From NCBI RefSeq assembly GCF_025151535.1, contig NZ_CP102288.1, positions 935,501 to 999,500 on the forward strand: a stretch of DNA of 64,000 bases, read 5' to 3'. The translations under genes were made by a program, and so were the position numbers. The stretch comes from Segatella copri DSM 18205. GTDB lineage: Bacteria > Bacteroidota > Bacteroidia > Bacteroidales > Bacteroidaceae. A model generated the notes under the pieces. That model was given only the letters and a program-made list of their open reading frames with translations. It did no database searches and was not told the DNA's origin. Below are positions 1-9,066 of the stretch, piece by piece (the first letter of the stretch is position 1; each line of letters starts with the position of its first letter).

Positions 1-1577
1 CTTCCGTCGGGGCAGAGTTGCCAATATACCAATCGGATGTCTGGTTTATACTCTCCATATCGTGCAATCCAAACCTGGTAGTTATGTTTCAGATCGGGAG
101 CCTTTGGCAGATAGCGATTTACGAAAGTTTGGCTGATGTAAAGAATAGGCTTAACACCAGTTGCTCTTTCTACAATTCTAAGCCAAGTTCTAATGCGTGC
201 AAACAATACACCCGACCCTCCCATTTTCTTGATTTGACTAGGAAGCGGTTCAACATCAAGAACTGGAGGAAAATCGCCTTTCCTAATGATACTGTGTTTC
301 AGAAAGTGTCGTGCTTGTTCGGCAGCAGGTGTGATGGTGGTAAAGAAGTGATAGGTTCCAACCTTGTAACCATGTGCTTTTGCATCACGATAATCTTTTC
401 TATAATAAGGATTTAACAGCGATTTACCTTCTGTACTCTTGATATAGATGAAGCGAATCGGGAAGTTTACTGTTCCTGATATGGTCTTTTTGCTGAGACG
501 TCCAAGATGTGTAATGCGTAAACGGTTCCAGTTGATAGCATATTTTTTTCTGCCTTTTCCATGCTGGTATTTGCTCAGATCAATGCCATAAATACGTTCC
601 GATGTATATACGAGTCTTTCGCCTTTATAACGGTCATTTTTCCATTCGCCTATTCGTAAAGGCTTCTTGGGAGCAATGCTGAATCCGAATCCTTCACGTT
701 TTCCGTTTTTCCAGTAACCTTCATAATAGGTTCCATCGTATCCTTGCCAGCATCCATGACCGTTTGGTTGATAGATACTGTCGGTTGTACCCCGGTAATA
801 TCCTAGAGAATCAGGTAAGAGGGTGTAATCAATAGAGCGTCGAAGTGTGACTCCATGAGCTGTTGCTAAAGATGCTGCAAGTTGAGGTGAAATAGCTTTA
901 ACCCCTTCAGGAGTTGTTTCTGAGGAAAGTTGGAATGTGTGGCTTTCTTGTGCAGTTTCTCCATTCATTGCTTTGATGAGTTTGCATGCCTGACTCTTCC
1001 ATTTTCCGTTCTCGTCTCTATAATAGGCTTGATATGAAATGGAGCGTTTCAACTTGAAATGTCCCTTTTTCTGTACATGTTTCAGGGAATCAAGCAGTTT
1101 CTTGGCAGAATCGCGTAGTTCAAGTTCGTGTTGGGTATAAGCGCAAATAGAGTTGTAGCCTGCATCCAGGACAGAATGAGAGTGAATATAATAGTTCAGT
1201 TCTCCAACTTTCCATTTGGAGTCTCTATACAAACTGTCTAAAGAATCAACTTTCTCTTTAAAGATGCTATCCGCATCTTTGCCAAGATAGTGATTCCGGC
1301 TGATGCTGTTGTTGTAGCAGGCGGCAAGTCTTCCTTCACATGAAGGAATCAACGCCCAACGATTCATAAAGTTGGCAGCCAGTGTCGTAGTGTCTTCGTC
1401 GAATCGGAGTATTGTTTTTCCATTTTGAATTAATTCGTAGTGACTGTATACTTTTATGTTTGCTTTTGCCTTGTTCACTCTATCACTTGATGGGTTCAGA
1501 CAATAATAGCTCCATGTGCTGGCGGCAGCCAACAGAATGAGAACTAAACTTGTGCTATATAATATTTTCTTTTTCAT
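1..1577 (-). CDS. MORN-repeat and GH25 lysozyme-like protein, partial
   Basis: The reading frame is open from ATG at 1577 to the left window edge (525 codons), so the C-terminus is missing. An N-terminal membrane or signal segment (about residues 5-22) is followed by a region of unknown fold. A MORN-like stretch comes next (GTYYEGYWKNGKREGFG, roughly residues 285-310). A glycoside hydrolase family 25 domain then opens with YGIDLSKYQ near residue 330. The LDVEP motif near residue 441 carries the Asp and Glu expected of GH25 muramidases. The family cleaves the glycan backbone of peptidoglycan. Export and a cell-wall or envelope role are inferred. The ATG overlaps the tilS stop (ATGA), so it is the last visible gene of a kdsB-tilS-GH25 operon. 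The visible part ends close to where GH25 domains usually end. Confidence 0.82.
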   Translation of the reverse strand, partial: MKKKILYSTSLVLILLAAASTWSYYCLNPSSDRVNKAKANIKVYSHYELIQNGKTILRFDEDTTTLAANFMNRWALIPSCEGRLAACYNNSISRNHYLGKDADSIFKEKVDSLDSLYRDSKWKVGELNYYIHSHSVLDAGYNSICAYTQHELELRDSAKKLLDSLKHVQKKGHFKLKRSISYQAYYRDENGKWKSQACKLIKAMNGETAQESHTFQLSSETTPEGVKAISPQLAASLATAHGVTLRRSIDYTLLPDSLGYYRGTTDSIYQPNGHGCWQGYDGTYYEGYWKNGKREGFGFSIAPKKPLRIGEWKNDRYKGERLVYTSERIYGIDLSKYQHGKGRKKYAINWNRLRITHLGRLSKKTISGTVNFPIRFIYIKSTEGKSLLNPYYRKDYRDAKAHGYKVGTYHFFTTITPAAEQARHFLKHSIIRKGDFPPVLDVEPLPSQIKKMGGSGVLFARIRTWLRIVERATGVKPILYISQTFVNRYLPKAPDLKHNYQVWIARYGEYKPDIRLVYWQLCPDG

Positions 1578-2923
1578 TTAATGATGACCTCCAATATTTT
1601 CTTGGTGGTTTCGGTAATCTTTGTTTTTTCAGACGTACGTTCGCCGATAAGCCAGATGATATCACCTTTACTATCAGTTAATACATGCTGTGTCTTCTTT
1701 TGTATATAGTCAAATTTCCTATCGGTCATATAGTCACTCAACAGTTTGCTACCCTTCATGCCGAAAGGTTGAAATCTATCGCCTTCTTTTACCAGTCGGT
1801 AGGTGAGGGGAAAACTGACTTTTTCAGCATCTAAAGTGATACATTGCGATTCTTTGCTTGGCATGAAGTCACCCATATGCGAGAAGATTCTTATCTTGAT
1901 TTGGGTTCCTTCGTCCATGTTGTAAATGCCTTCTTCTGGCAGTCGGAACGCTCTTTGCTCCTGAATGTTATTCAAGTCTTTTATGTTAGAGATCAACAGC
2001 TGTTCTCTGTCGATGACTATCATATAGTCTTCGTTTTTCCAAATTTTACCGACACCACGATCCTGACTGAAGAGGCTTTCACAGATGTCATCAATGACAT
2101 TGCTATGAAAACCATATCTGCCTAATTCTTTATGGAGTATGAATTCCGGACTTACAGCATTCATGACAGATACTTTAGGGATATATATAACTTTCCTATA
2201 AGAGTCGGTTATACTGATGCTATCCATGCTCTCAAGTATACTTTTCGCTTGGCGTATGTATTTGGCAGTGAGAGCGATATTTTCACTTGCTGCCGGGTTG
2301 ATACTTTCCAAAAGAGGTACTACATGATGGCGAATTTTATTTCTTAAAGCATCGTCTTCCAAATTTGTTGAATCTGTGACAAAATCTTGCTTTTTTTCTT
2401 TTAGGTATTGCAATATATCCTGTCGGCTGATGCAGAGAAGAGGGCGCAGAATATTTCCGTTTTTGGGGGCGATGGCTGCTAATCCGTCTACTCCGGATCC
2501 TCTTAACAGATTCAGAAGTAAAGTTTCTACATTGTCATCGCGATGATGGGCCACACAAATGCCTCCTGCATGCAAGTCTTTTACTAATTGGGAAAAATAG
2601 CTGTAGCGTAAGTTGCGTGCAGCCATTTCGATACTTACCTTGTGCAAATGGGCATAAGCATAAGTATCAAAATGGATTCGAGACAAACTGATTCCCTGTT
2701 GTTGGCACAGATTTATACAAAATTGCTCGTCTCTGTCACTCTCTTCGCCGCGAAGGTGAAAGTTACAGTGCGCAGCAGAAATATTCAGTCCTATATTTTT
2801 CAAGATAAGCAATAGGGCAACGCTATCGGCACCTCCGGACAAGGCAACGATATATGGTGTTTGCCACTTGAACATACCATGGTGAATAATATATTTTTTG
2901 ACGATATTTTCAATTTTGTTCAT
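1574..2923 (-). CDS. tilS: tRNA(Ile)-lysidine synthase TilS
   Basis: ATP-dependent ligase that converts cytidine 34 of the AUA-reading tRNA-Ile to lysidine, a cytoplasmic and normally essential step. The N-terminal PP-loop motif SGGADS (residues 29-34) binds ATP. The following Rossmann-like domain has the family pattern AHCNFHLRGEESDRDE, where the conserved histidine and acidic residues sit. The C-terminal TilS_C part is recognisable around residues 370-440 (RLVKEGDRFQPFGMKG). At 449 residues it has the usual length of a three-domain TilS. It lies 34 bp downstream of kdsB and overlaps the following GH25 gene by 4 bases, so the three are probably co-transcribed. Confidence 0.95.
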   Translation of the reverse strand: MNKIENIVKKYIIHHGMFKWQTPYIVALSGGADSVALLLILKNIGLNISAAHCNFHLRGEESDRDEQFCINLCQQQGISLSRIHFDTYAYAHLHKVSIEMAARNLRYSYFSQLVKDLHAGGICVAHHRDDNVETLLLNLLRGSGVDGLAAIAPKNGNILRPLLCISRQDILQYLKEKKQDFVTDSTNLEDDALRNKIRHHVVPLLESINPAASENIALTAKYIRQAKSILESMDSISITDSYRKVIYIPKVSVMNAVSPEFILHKELGRYGFHSNVIDDICESLFSQDRGVGKIWKNEDYMIVIDREQLLISNIKDLNNIQEQRAFRLPEEGIYNMDEGTQIKIRIFSHMGDFMPSKESQCITLDAEKVSFPLTYRLVKEGDRFQPFGMKGSKLLSDYMTDRKFDYIQKKTQHVLTDSKGDIIWLIGERTSEKTKITETTKKILEVIIK

Positions 2924-2957
2924 TCTGCGATACTTTAAAAGTATATGATGTTTCTTA

Positions 2958-3701
2958 TTACTTTCTGTTTTTCAAAAAGTCTTCTGCCCGCTGCAAATCT
3001 TCTGGTGTGTCGATGCCTACAGTTTCTACATCTGTAGTACCAACTTTTATCTTGTAGCCATTCTGCAGCCATCGAAGTTGTTCCAGACTCTCTGCTATTT
3101 CTAGTGAGCTTTGTGGCTGTTTGGTTACCTCTTTTAAAACTTCTTTGCGGTAAGCATAGATGCCCAAATGTTTCAGATAAGGAAAACTCTTGAGCCATTC
3201 TTCCTCTTCTTTTCCTCTTACGTATGGAATGATGCTGCGAGAGAAATACATAGCAAAGCCTTGATTGTCTACAACAATTTTTGGACTATTAGGATTTTTT
3301 ACAGCTTCCATACTGGTAAAAGCTTTTCCTAAAGTGGCAATTTGGGTTGTTGGGTCATCAAAACACTGGCAGATGGTTTCCAGTTGACTCTTGTCAACAA
3401 AAGGTTCATCTCCTTGAACATTGACAATGACATCCCAGTCTCCACCAATTTTTTCGATAGCTTCTTCTATGCGGTCAGTACCGCTCTTATGATCCTTGCG
3501 CGTCATAACAGCTTTACCGCCAAATGCTTCTACGGCATTGAAAATTCGCTCATCGTCTGTTGCAACATAGGCTGCTTCTAGACAACTTGCTACTTTCTCA
3601 TAAACATGCTGTATCACTGGTTTGCCATCTAACATGGCAAGTGGCTTTCCCGGGAAACGTGTTGATGCGTATCTTGCTGGAATAATTCCTATAAATTTCA
3701 T
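2958..3701 (-). CDS. kdsB: CMP-KDO synthetase (3-deoxy-manno-octulosonate cytidylyltransferase)
   Basis: Activates KDO with CTP to give CMP-KDO for lipid A inner-core assembly, so it marks a Gram-negative outer membrane. The 247-residue length is typical. Recognised motifs are IIPARYASTRFPGKPLA at the N-terminus (nucleotide binding), NVQGDEP (metal and sugar binding) and HLGIYAYR in the middle. ATG at 3701 gives the standard family start. It is the first gene of the leftward kdsB-tilS-GH25 group. A TACTTTTG promoter-like box lies upstream at 3785-3792, inside a hairpin that also looks like a terminator for the gene remnant further upstream. Confidence 0.95.
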   Translation of the reverse strand: MKFIGIIPARYASTRFPGKPLAMLDGKPVIQHVYEKVASCLEAAYVATDDERIFNAVEAFGGKAVMTRKDHKSGTDRIEEAIEKIGGDWDVIVNVQGDEPFVDKSQLETICQCFDDPTTQIATLGKAFTSMEAVKNPNSPKIVVDNQGFAMYFSRSIIPYVRGKEEEEWLKSFPYLKHLGIYAYRKEVLKEVTKQPQSSLEIAESLEQLRWLQNGYKIKVGTTDVETVGIDTPEDLQRAEDFLKNRK

Positions 3702-3763
3702 AATCTTCTATATTTAAACCTGTTTACTATTCAATTCATGCGATTCGTTTAACTTCAAATAAA

Positions 3764-3799
3764 AAAGTTGCACTTCCGCAAACGCAAAAGTACAACTTT
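3764..3799 (-). terminator. Hairpin terminator downstream of the MacB remnant
   Basis: A stem of 7 bp, one mismatch and 4 bp (AAAGTTGCACTT pairing with AAGTACAACTTT) is followed on the minus strand by a T-rich run. It would end leftward transcription of the tolC/permease remnant before kdsB. The loop contains a TACTTTTG box that may start the kdsB transcript. Confidence 0.5.
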
Positions 3800-3872
3800 A
3801 TTTTGTATTCACCAAAAAACTTTTTGTTTTTTTGAAAAACCTCAAAGAATATTTAATGTTCTCCCCTTTTTT

Positions 3873-4354
3873 TTATTCGTATCTGATAGCCTCGATAGGG
3901 TCGAGCCTAGCTGCCTTCTTTGCAGGATACCATCCAAAGAAAACGCCAGTAAATGTACAGACTGCAAAACTCATAATAATGCTCCAAGGCTCTATTTGGG
4001 TGGCTATATGGAAGCAAGAGTTCAGACTGAGCGATAAACTAACGTATAGGGGGCAAGTACCAAATCATCCTGGTCCATACCCATACTATTGTAACCTTTC
4101 TTCTTCAATACACCGATTACTCTGAATGGAATGCTGTTAAATCGCACAACTTTACCGATAGGATCGCTGCCATCAGGGAAAAGATAGTCAACTACTGTCT
4201 GTCCTAAAATACAAACTTTAGATGCAGCCTTAATATCTGTATCAGTAAACATTTCTCCATCTGCCACTTTCAGTTGTCGGATGGAAAGATAGTTCATAAA
4301 AATGTATGTATACCTATTAATGATTTGCAATATGTTTTCGGATGTTAATACCAA
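3873..4354 (-). pseudogene. MacB/FtsX-type ABC permease remnant
   Basis: Two pieces of a MacB-family permease are joined by a deletion. The right piece (about 4022-4354) encodes part of the periplasmic MacB_PCD domain, including YLSIRQLKVADGEMF, DPIGKVVRFNSIPFRVIGVL and the following APYT. The frame then stops. The left piece (3873 to about 4010), in another frame, encodes the last membrane helix and the family's C-terminal signature FFGWYPAKKAARLDPIEAI before a TAA. The N-terminal helix and the middle membrane helices are gone and no good start codon remains. MacB permeases work with an ATPase, an adaptor and TolC. Only the TolC-like gene survives upstream. Confidence 0.85.
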
Positions 4355-4363
4355 TCTTTCTCT

Positions 4364-5782
4364 TTAGATTCTGCCGTTTTGATAGAATTTCAACATGTTG
4401 ATATTCAGAATGGTAAGATACTTTGCCTGAAGTTCGTTCTGCTTAGCCTTCAGAAGATTGTCTTTGCCAGTTCTCAATTCTACGATGTTCTTTAATCCCA
4501 GTTTAAACTGCTCACTTAACAGATCGTAGCTTGTTTGGGCACTCTCGCTGCTCACCTTGGCAGCCTTAAACTGGCTTTGGTTTGTATTAGCCTGCAACCA
4601 ATAGTTTTCGATAGTAGAGTAGAGCTTAGTTTGCTCATTCTTTATATCGAGCAAGATGCTTTCACGCTGAATGAGTGCTTTATTGACAGAAGTCTTGGTC
4701 TGTCGGTTATCAAAGAGAGGAATACTGACACCGATTCCACCACCCAGGCTGAAGTTGGTTTTTATCTGACTGCCCCAACCGTTTTTGTTCATGGATGTGG
4801 TGCTGGTCGTAGCTCCTGCATTTGCGCTGATGGTTGGCAACTTTCCTACCTTTGCAATCTTGATATTCAGATCGTTCTGGTCGAGTTTGTTTTGATAGCT
4901 CAAAAACTCAGGGCGATTCTGAAGCGCAGCTGTATAGACACTGTTCATTCCTGGGATAGAGGCCAGAGCCATCTGGTCAGTTGTGCTTGGAATAGCGATG
5001 TCGAAAGCTTCTTCACTGGTAATCTGCAGGAGTTCCTTCAACTGTCGTTTATAGTTTTTAACGTTACTTTCAGCCTGCACGATGTTAAACTCATCTTGTG
5101 CTCTCTGTGCTGTAAGTTGTGCTAAGTCTGCTTGGCTCATCTTGCCAATTTTTACCATTTCCTTACCACGCTCTTCGTTTTGAACACTCGACTGATAACT
5201 TTCTTTGTTTACGTTGATAGCCTCTGTAGAGTAGAGTATCTGTACGTAAAGTTGAGCTATCTGTTCTTGCAGGTTGAGGGCTTGTGCTGTCGAATCGAGT
5301 TGTGCCGCTTCCTTTGCCAGCTTGTTCAGTTTCACCTGATTTCTGTTTTTGTTTCCGTTCCAAATCGTGTAATTGCCCATCACGCTATAGCTGCCATTGT
5401 AATATACCTTGTCGATGGAAGCTTTGCTGAAACCTTCTCCGCTGATTCCATTAGAAACCCAAGGCGTATAGTTTACACTTTGATTGGTGCTGGCAGAGAG
5501 CGATGGCAGAAGCGCTGACTTTGATTGCAGATAGTCCTCCTGAGCTGAAGCTTTTGTTAGTTGAGTCTTCTGCAGTTGAATGTTGTTAGCCAGTGCGTAA
5601 CTGATACAATCCTGCAGTGACCATTGCTTAGCTTGTACAGCGATAGGAGCCGACATGATGAACAGCGCTACCGCCATGTTTTTAAAACTTGCGTTCATAC
5701 TCTTTTTACTTTTTGTTTTCATCTTTACAGATTTCTTTGCATCTGTTCTGATTAAATGTGGATTAATGTTCTTACTTTCCAT
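4364..5782 (-). CDS. TolC-family outer membrane efflux protein
   Basis: The 472-residue protein has the composition and repeat pattern of TolC/OprM channels: two long alpha-helical coiled-coil halves rich in Gln, Asn and Lys, with beta-barrel-type segments between. The mature protein begins at KQWSLQDCISYALANN, the usual N-terminal signature. The first in-frame ATG (5782) adds a long basic leader. The ATG at 5722 would give a more ordinary signal peptide (hydrophobic NMAVALFIMSAPIAVQA) and may be the real start. It probably formed the outer-membrane exit of a tripartite pump. Its downstream partner is the broken permease, and no adaptor or ATPase is nearby, so it is orphaned here or works with partners encoded elsewhere. 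Confidence 0.88.
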   Translation of the reverse strand: MESKNINPHLIRTDAKKSVKMKTKSKKSMNASFKNMAVALFIMSAPIAVQAKQWSLQDCISYALANNIQLQKTQLTKASAQEDYLQSKSALLPSLSASTNQSVNYTPWVSNGISGEGFSKASIDKVYYNGSYSVMGNYTIWNGNKNRNQVKLNKLAKEAAQLDSTAQALNLQEQIAQLYVQILYSTEAINVNKESYQSSVQNEERGKEMVKIGKMSQADLAQLTAQRAQDEFNIVQAESNVKNYKRQLKELLQITSEEAFDIAIPSTTDQMALASIPGMNSVYTAALQNRPEFLSYQNKLDQNDLNIKIAKVGKLPTISANAGATTSTTSMNKNGWGSQIKTNFSLGGGIGVSIPLFDNRQTKTSVNKALIQRESILLDIKNEQTKLYSTIENYWLQANTNQSQFKAAKVSSESAQTSYDLLSEQFKLGLKNIVELRTGKDNLLKAKQNELQAKYLTILNINMLKFYQNGRI

Positions 5783-6010
5783 AATTGCAAATCTTAATAG
5801 GATACATTATTTTTAGCTTTGACGTAAGCGTCGCCTATAAAGTTGCAACTGATATGTGTTTTTGATTAAAAACGTGATGATAGGTTTAATATTCTCATTT
5901 ATCTTTAACAATCCTTTTCACAGTGAAAGATTTCTTTTGCTTTTCCACATTAATTTATTTATATTTCTCAAAAAAATGTTTCTTCTTTCGTTATCTTCGC
6001 TGAAATTGTG

Positions 6011-6018
6011 TAACTTTG
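6011..6018 (+). promoter_or_regulatory. Bacteroidota -7 promoter box of metA
   Basis: TAACTTTG matches TAnnTTTG, with a TTTCG element 20 bp upstream (5986-5990) as a possible -33. The metA ATG follows 30 bp later, with AAGAAAGGAA as the ribosome binding region. The rest of the 5783-6048 intergenic region is AT-rich divergent spacer with nothing else recognisable. Confidence 0.6.
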
Positions 6019-6048
6019 CAGAAAAATTTTAAGAAAGGAATAAAATAA

Positions 6049-6966
6049 ATGCCGTTAAGATTACCAGATAAGCTTCCAGCTATCGAACTGCTGAAGCATG
6101 AGAATATATTCGTGATGGACGAAAGTCGTGCGCATAAACAGGAGATTCGTCCGTTGAAAATCTGTGTGCTCAATTTGATGCCCCTCAAGATTACGACAGA
6201 GACGGATCTCGTTCGTCTTTTGTCGAATACTCCTCTTCAGTTAGAGGTTTATTTCATGAAGTTGAAAAGTCACACGCCAAAGAATACTCCAATAGAGCAC
6301 ATGATGATGTTCTACAAGGATTTTCAGGAACTTTCCAAACAGAAGTTTGATGGAATGATAGTTACCGGTGCTCCTATCGAAACGATGGCTTATGAGGAGG
6401 TAGAATATTGGCCTGAAATCAAAGAGATTTTTGATTGGGCCCGTACCCATGTTACTTCAACACTCTATATCTGCTGGGGTGCCCAGGCTGGTCTTTATCA
6501 TTTCTATGGTGTTCCTAAGTATCCTTTAGAGAAGAAGATGTTTGGTATTTTTAAGCAGAAGCCTCTCGATTTGTCTCAGCCAATCTTCCGCGGTTTCGAT
6601 GATATCTTTAATATGCCTCATAGTCGCCATACGGAGGTAAGACGTGAGGATATTGAAAAAGTGCCAGGACTTGACATCATTGCCGAATCGCCTGAAAGCG
6701 GTGTCAGCATTGTGATGGCCAGAAACGGCCGCGAATTCTTTGTGACGGGTCATCTTGAGTATGCGCCAAACACGCTGGATAAGGAATATAAGCGTGATAT
6801 GGGCAAGCGTGATGATGTAGAACTGCCAAAAAATTATTATTATCATGACGATCCGAACGAAGAACCTCTGGTGACATGGCGTGCTCATGCCAACCTCTTC
6901 TATAGTAATTGGATCAACTATTATGTTTATCAGGAGACTCCTTACAATATTGACGAAATCAGTTAA
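6049..6966 (+). CDS. metA: Homoserine O-acyltransferase MetA
   Basis: First committed step of methionine synthesis: transfer of an acyl group (succinyl or acetyl) to homoserine in the cytoplasm. The 305-residue protein opens with the MetA signature MPLRLPDKLPA. It contains the nucleophile motif YICWGAQAGL (the catalytic Cys, near residue 142) and the GHLEYA motif carrying the catalytic His and Glu. The donor cannot be decided by eye; many enzymes of this family labelled succinyltransferases actually use acetyl-CoA. It has its own promoter and diverges from the tolC gene. The U32 gene begins 36 bp downstream. Confidence 0.93.
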   Translation: MPLRLPDKLPAIELLKHENIFVMDESRAHKQEIRPLKICVLNLMPLKITTETDLVRLLSNTPLQLEVYFMKLKSHTPKNTPIEHMMMFYKDFQELSKQKFDGMIVTGAPIETMAYEEVEYWPEIKEIFDWARTHVTSTLYICWGAQAGLYHFYGVPKYPLEKKMFGIFKQKPLDLSQPIFRGFDDIFNMPHSRHTEVRREDIEKVPGLDIIAESPESGVSIVMARNGREFFVTGHLEYAPNTLDKEYKRDMGKRDDVELPKNYYYHDDPNEEPLVTWRAHANLFYSNWINYYVYQETPYNIDEIS

Positions 6967-7002
6967 TTTGAAGGAGTTGGATGATTTCGAGATCGATTTC
7001 TT

Positions 7003-9066
7003 ATGCAAACATTAGAATTATTGGCACCTGCCAAGAACTTGGAGTGTGGTATTGCTGCCATTGATCATGGTGCAGATGCCGTATATATTGGTGCACCTCG
7101 TTTTGGGGCACGAGCAGCAGCAGGCAATTCGCTGGAAGATATCAGACAGTTGTGTGATTATGCTCATCAGTTTGGAGCAAAGGTTCATGTTACAGTGAAT
7201 ACTATCATCTATCAGGATGAGATGTTGGATACGCTTAAGATGATCCAGCAACTTGATGAGATTGGTGTTGATGCACTTTTGCTGCAGGATATGGGTGTGC
7301 TTACAGAGGTGAGGGCGCAGAATTTGTGGAGTAGGGAATTGCATTCCAGTACCCAGTGTGATGTAAGAACTCCAGAAAAGGCGTATTGGCTTACCACGTT
7401 AGGCTTCAAACGTGTTGTTCTGGCTCGTGAGCTTTCGCTCGATGAAATCAAGGCGATCCATCAGGCGATTCCTGATAGAGAAATAGAGGTCTTTGTACAT
7501 GGAGCGCTCTGCGTAAGCTATTCGGGTGTATGTTATGCTTCTGAGAAGTGTTTCGGGCGCTCTGCCAATCGTGGAGAATGTGCACAGTTCTGTCGTATGA
7601 AGTTTGATCTGCTCGATTCCAATGGTCAGGAGATAGAACATCAGCGTTATCTGTTGTCGCTCAAGGATCTTTGTCAGCTTGATCATCTCAAGGATCTTGC
7701 TGATGCTGGAGCTACTTCGTTCAAGATAGAAGGAAGATTAAAAGATATCAACTACGTCAAGAATGTGGTGGCTGCCTATAGCAGTCAACTCGATGCAATC
7801 GTAAAAGCTGAACCGCGTAAGTATCGCCGTGCATCGGTGGGACATGTTCAATATAATTTTACACCTAATCTAAAGAAGACTTTCAATCGTGGCTTTACCC
7901 ATTATTTCCTGAATGGGCGACAGCCGGATATTGCTTCTTTCGATACGCCGAAAGCTATCGGCGAGTTTGTGGGCAAGGTTAAGGAAATACGTGGCAACAT
8001 TTCTTTCAACGTAGCCACAGTAGCCAGCTTTAAAAATGGCGATGGACTGTGTTTTATCAATGATGACCGTGAGTTGGAAGGCTTTCGTGTGAACAGAGTA
8101 GAGGGCAATCGCCTCTATCCGTTTGGAATGCCTGAACATTTGCGTCCGGGCATGGCTCTTTATCGTAATAACGATCGGGCTTTCGAGGCTTTGCTGGCTC
8201 GTAAGTCTGCTGAACGTAAAATCTATATTGTCATAGAAATGGAGCCTGTGATGGGCAATGAGTTCAGGAAAGAGCCACAGGGTGTAAAGGCTGTTGTCAA
8301 CATCATGAAGACGAAAGAGGCTGATGGTGGCTTGATTTATCAGGTGGCTGAGGTGTTTAAAGAGTTGAAACTCGAAAAGGCGAAACGCCCGCAGGGCGAA
8401 AATATAAAGGCTCAGATGAGCAAACTGGGCGATACGATTTACGAAGCTTACCAGGTAGAACTTCTGAAGGGAATGGAGACATACTTTGTTCCGAACAGTA
8501 TTCTCACTGCTATCCGGCGTGAATTGATAGATGAACTTACCAAGGCAAATCAGAAACAGCTTGATAAGTCGTTGTGGGGTGGATGGGATAGAACCCTGTT
8601 CAACAATGGTTTTGGATTCAGTCAGCCTGGTGAGCACCGACTTACGAAAGAGGAATTTACTTGGCAGCCGGAATACGGAAAATGGGGATATCTCTATAAT
8701 ATAGCTAACTATGATGCAAGAGATTTTTATCAGATTCATGGTCTGTCGCCAGTAGTTCCGGCATTTGAGTTGGGTAAGAATATTCCTTCTGCATGGGATG
8801 CTAAGACCCAGGAAGAATATGATGAGAATATAGAAAAAGACAAGGCAAACCGAAGTATGCAACCTAAGTTTACCAACGACAAGGGAGAATCGCTCCTGAT
8901 GCAATGCCGCCATTGTATCCGCTATTCGTTGGGCTACTGTGTGAAGCGTGGAGGCAAGAAACCATCCTGGAGAGAGCCTCTCTTCCTGCAGTTGGGTGAC
9001 GGTCGCCGTTTCCGTCTGGAGTTTGCGTGCAATGAATGTCAGATGAACTTATATAGTGAAAAATAA
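7003..9066 (+). CDS. U32 family protein (putative rRNA/tRNA hydroxylation factor, RlhA/TrhP type)
   Basis: The 687-residue protein opens with LELLAPAKNLECGIAAIDHG, the start typical of peptidase U32 proteins. The U32 signature is present around residues 165-195 (EVFVHGALCVSYSGVCYAS, then NRGECAQFCR). Its length and long C-terminal extension resemble E. coli RlhA, a U32 member needed for hydroxylation of a 23S rRNA cytidine, more than the short TrhP. Several cysteines (CVSYSGVC, GECAQFC, and CRHCIRYSLGYC and CNECQ at the C-terminus) could bind an iron-sulfur cluster, as proposed for the family. The peptidase name is historical. Which RNA it acts on here is not known. Confidence 0.85.
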   Translation: MQTLELLAPAKNLECGIAAIDHGADAVYIGAPRFGARAAAGNSLEDIRQLCDYAHQFGAKVHVTVNTIIYQDEMLDTLKMIQQLDEIGVDALLLQDMGVLTEVRAQNLWSRELHSSTQCDVRTPEKAYWLTTLGFKRVVLARELSLDEIKAIHQAIPDREIEVFVHGALCVSYSGVCYASEKCFGRSANRGECAQFCRMKFDLLDSNGQEIEHQRYLLSLKDLCQLDHLKDLADAGATSFKIEGRLKDINYVKNVVAAYSSQLDAIVKAEPRKYRRASVGHVQYNFTPNLKKTFNRGFTHYFLNGRQPDIASFDTPKAIGEFVGKVKEIRGNISFNVATVASFKNGDGLCFINDDRELEGFRVNRVEGNRLYPFGMPEHLRPGMALYRNNDRAFEALLARKSAERKIYIVIEMEPVMGNEFRKEPQGVKAVVNIMKTKEADGGLIYQVAEVFKELKLEKAKRPQGENIKAQMSKLGDTIYEAYQVELLKGMETYFVPNSILTAIRRELIDELTKANQKQLDKSLWGGWDRTLFNNGFGFSQPGEHRLTKEEFTWQPEYGKWGYLYNIANYDARDFYQIHGLSPVVPAFELGKNIPSAWDAKTQEEYDENIEKDKANRSMQPKFTNDKGESLLMQCRHCIRYSLGYCVKRGGKKPSWREPLFLQLGDGRRFRLEFACNECQMNLYSEK

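Noticed and set aside
7870..8913. Minus-strand frame of 347 codons
   Set aside because: Opposite the U32 gene, low-complexity composition and no domain pattern.
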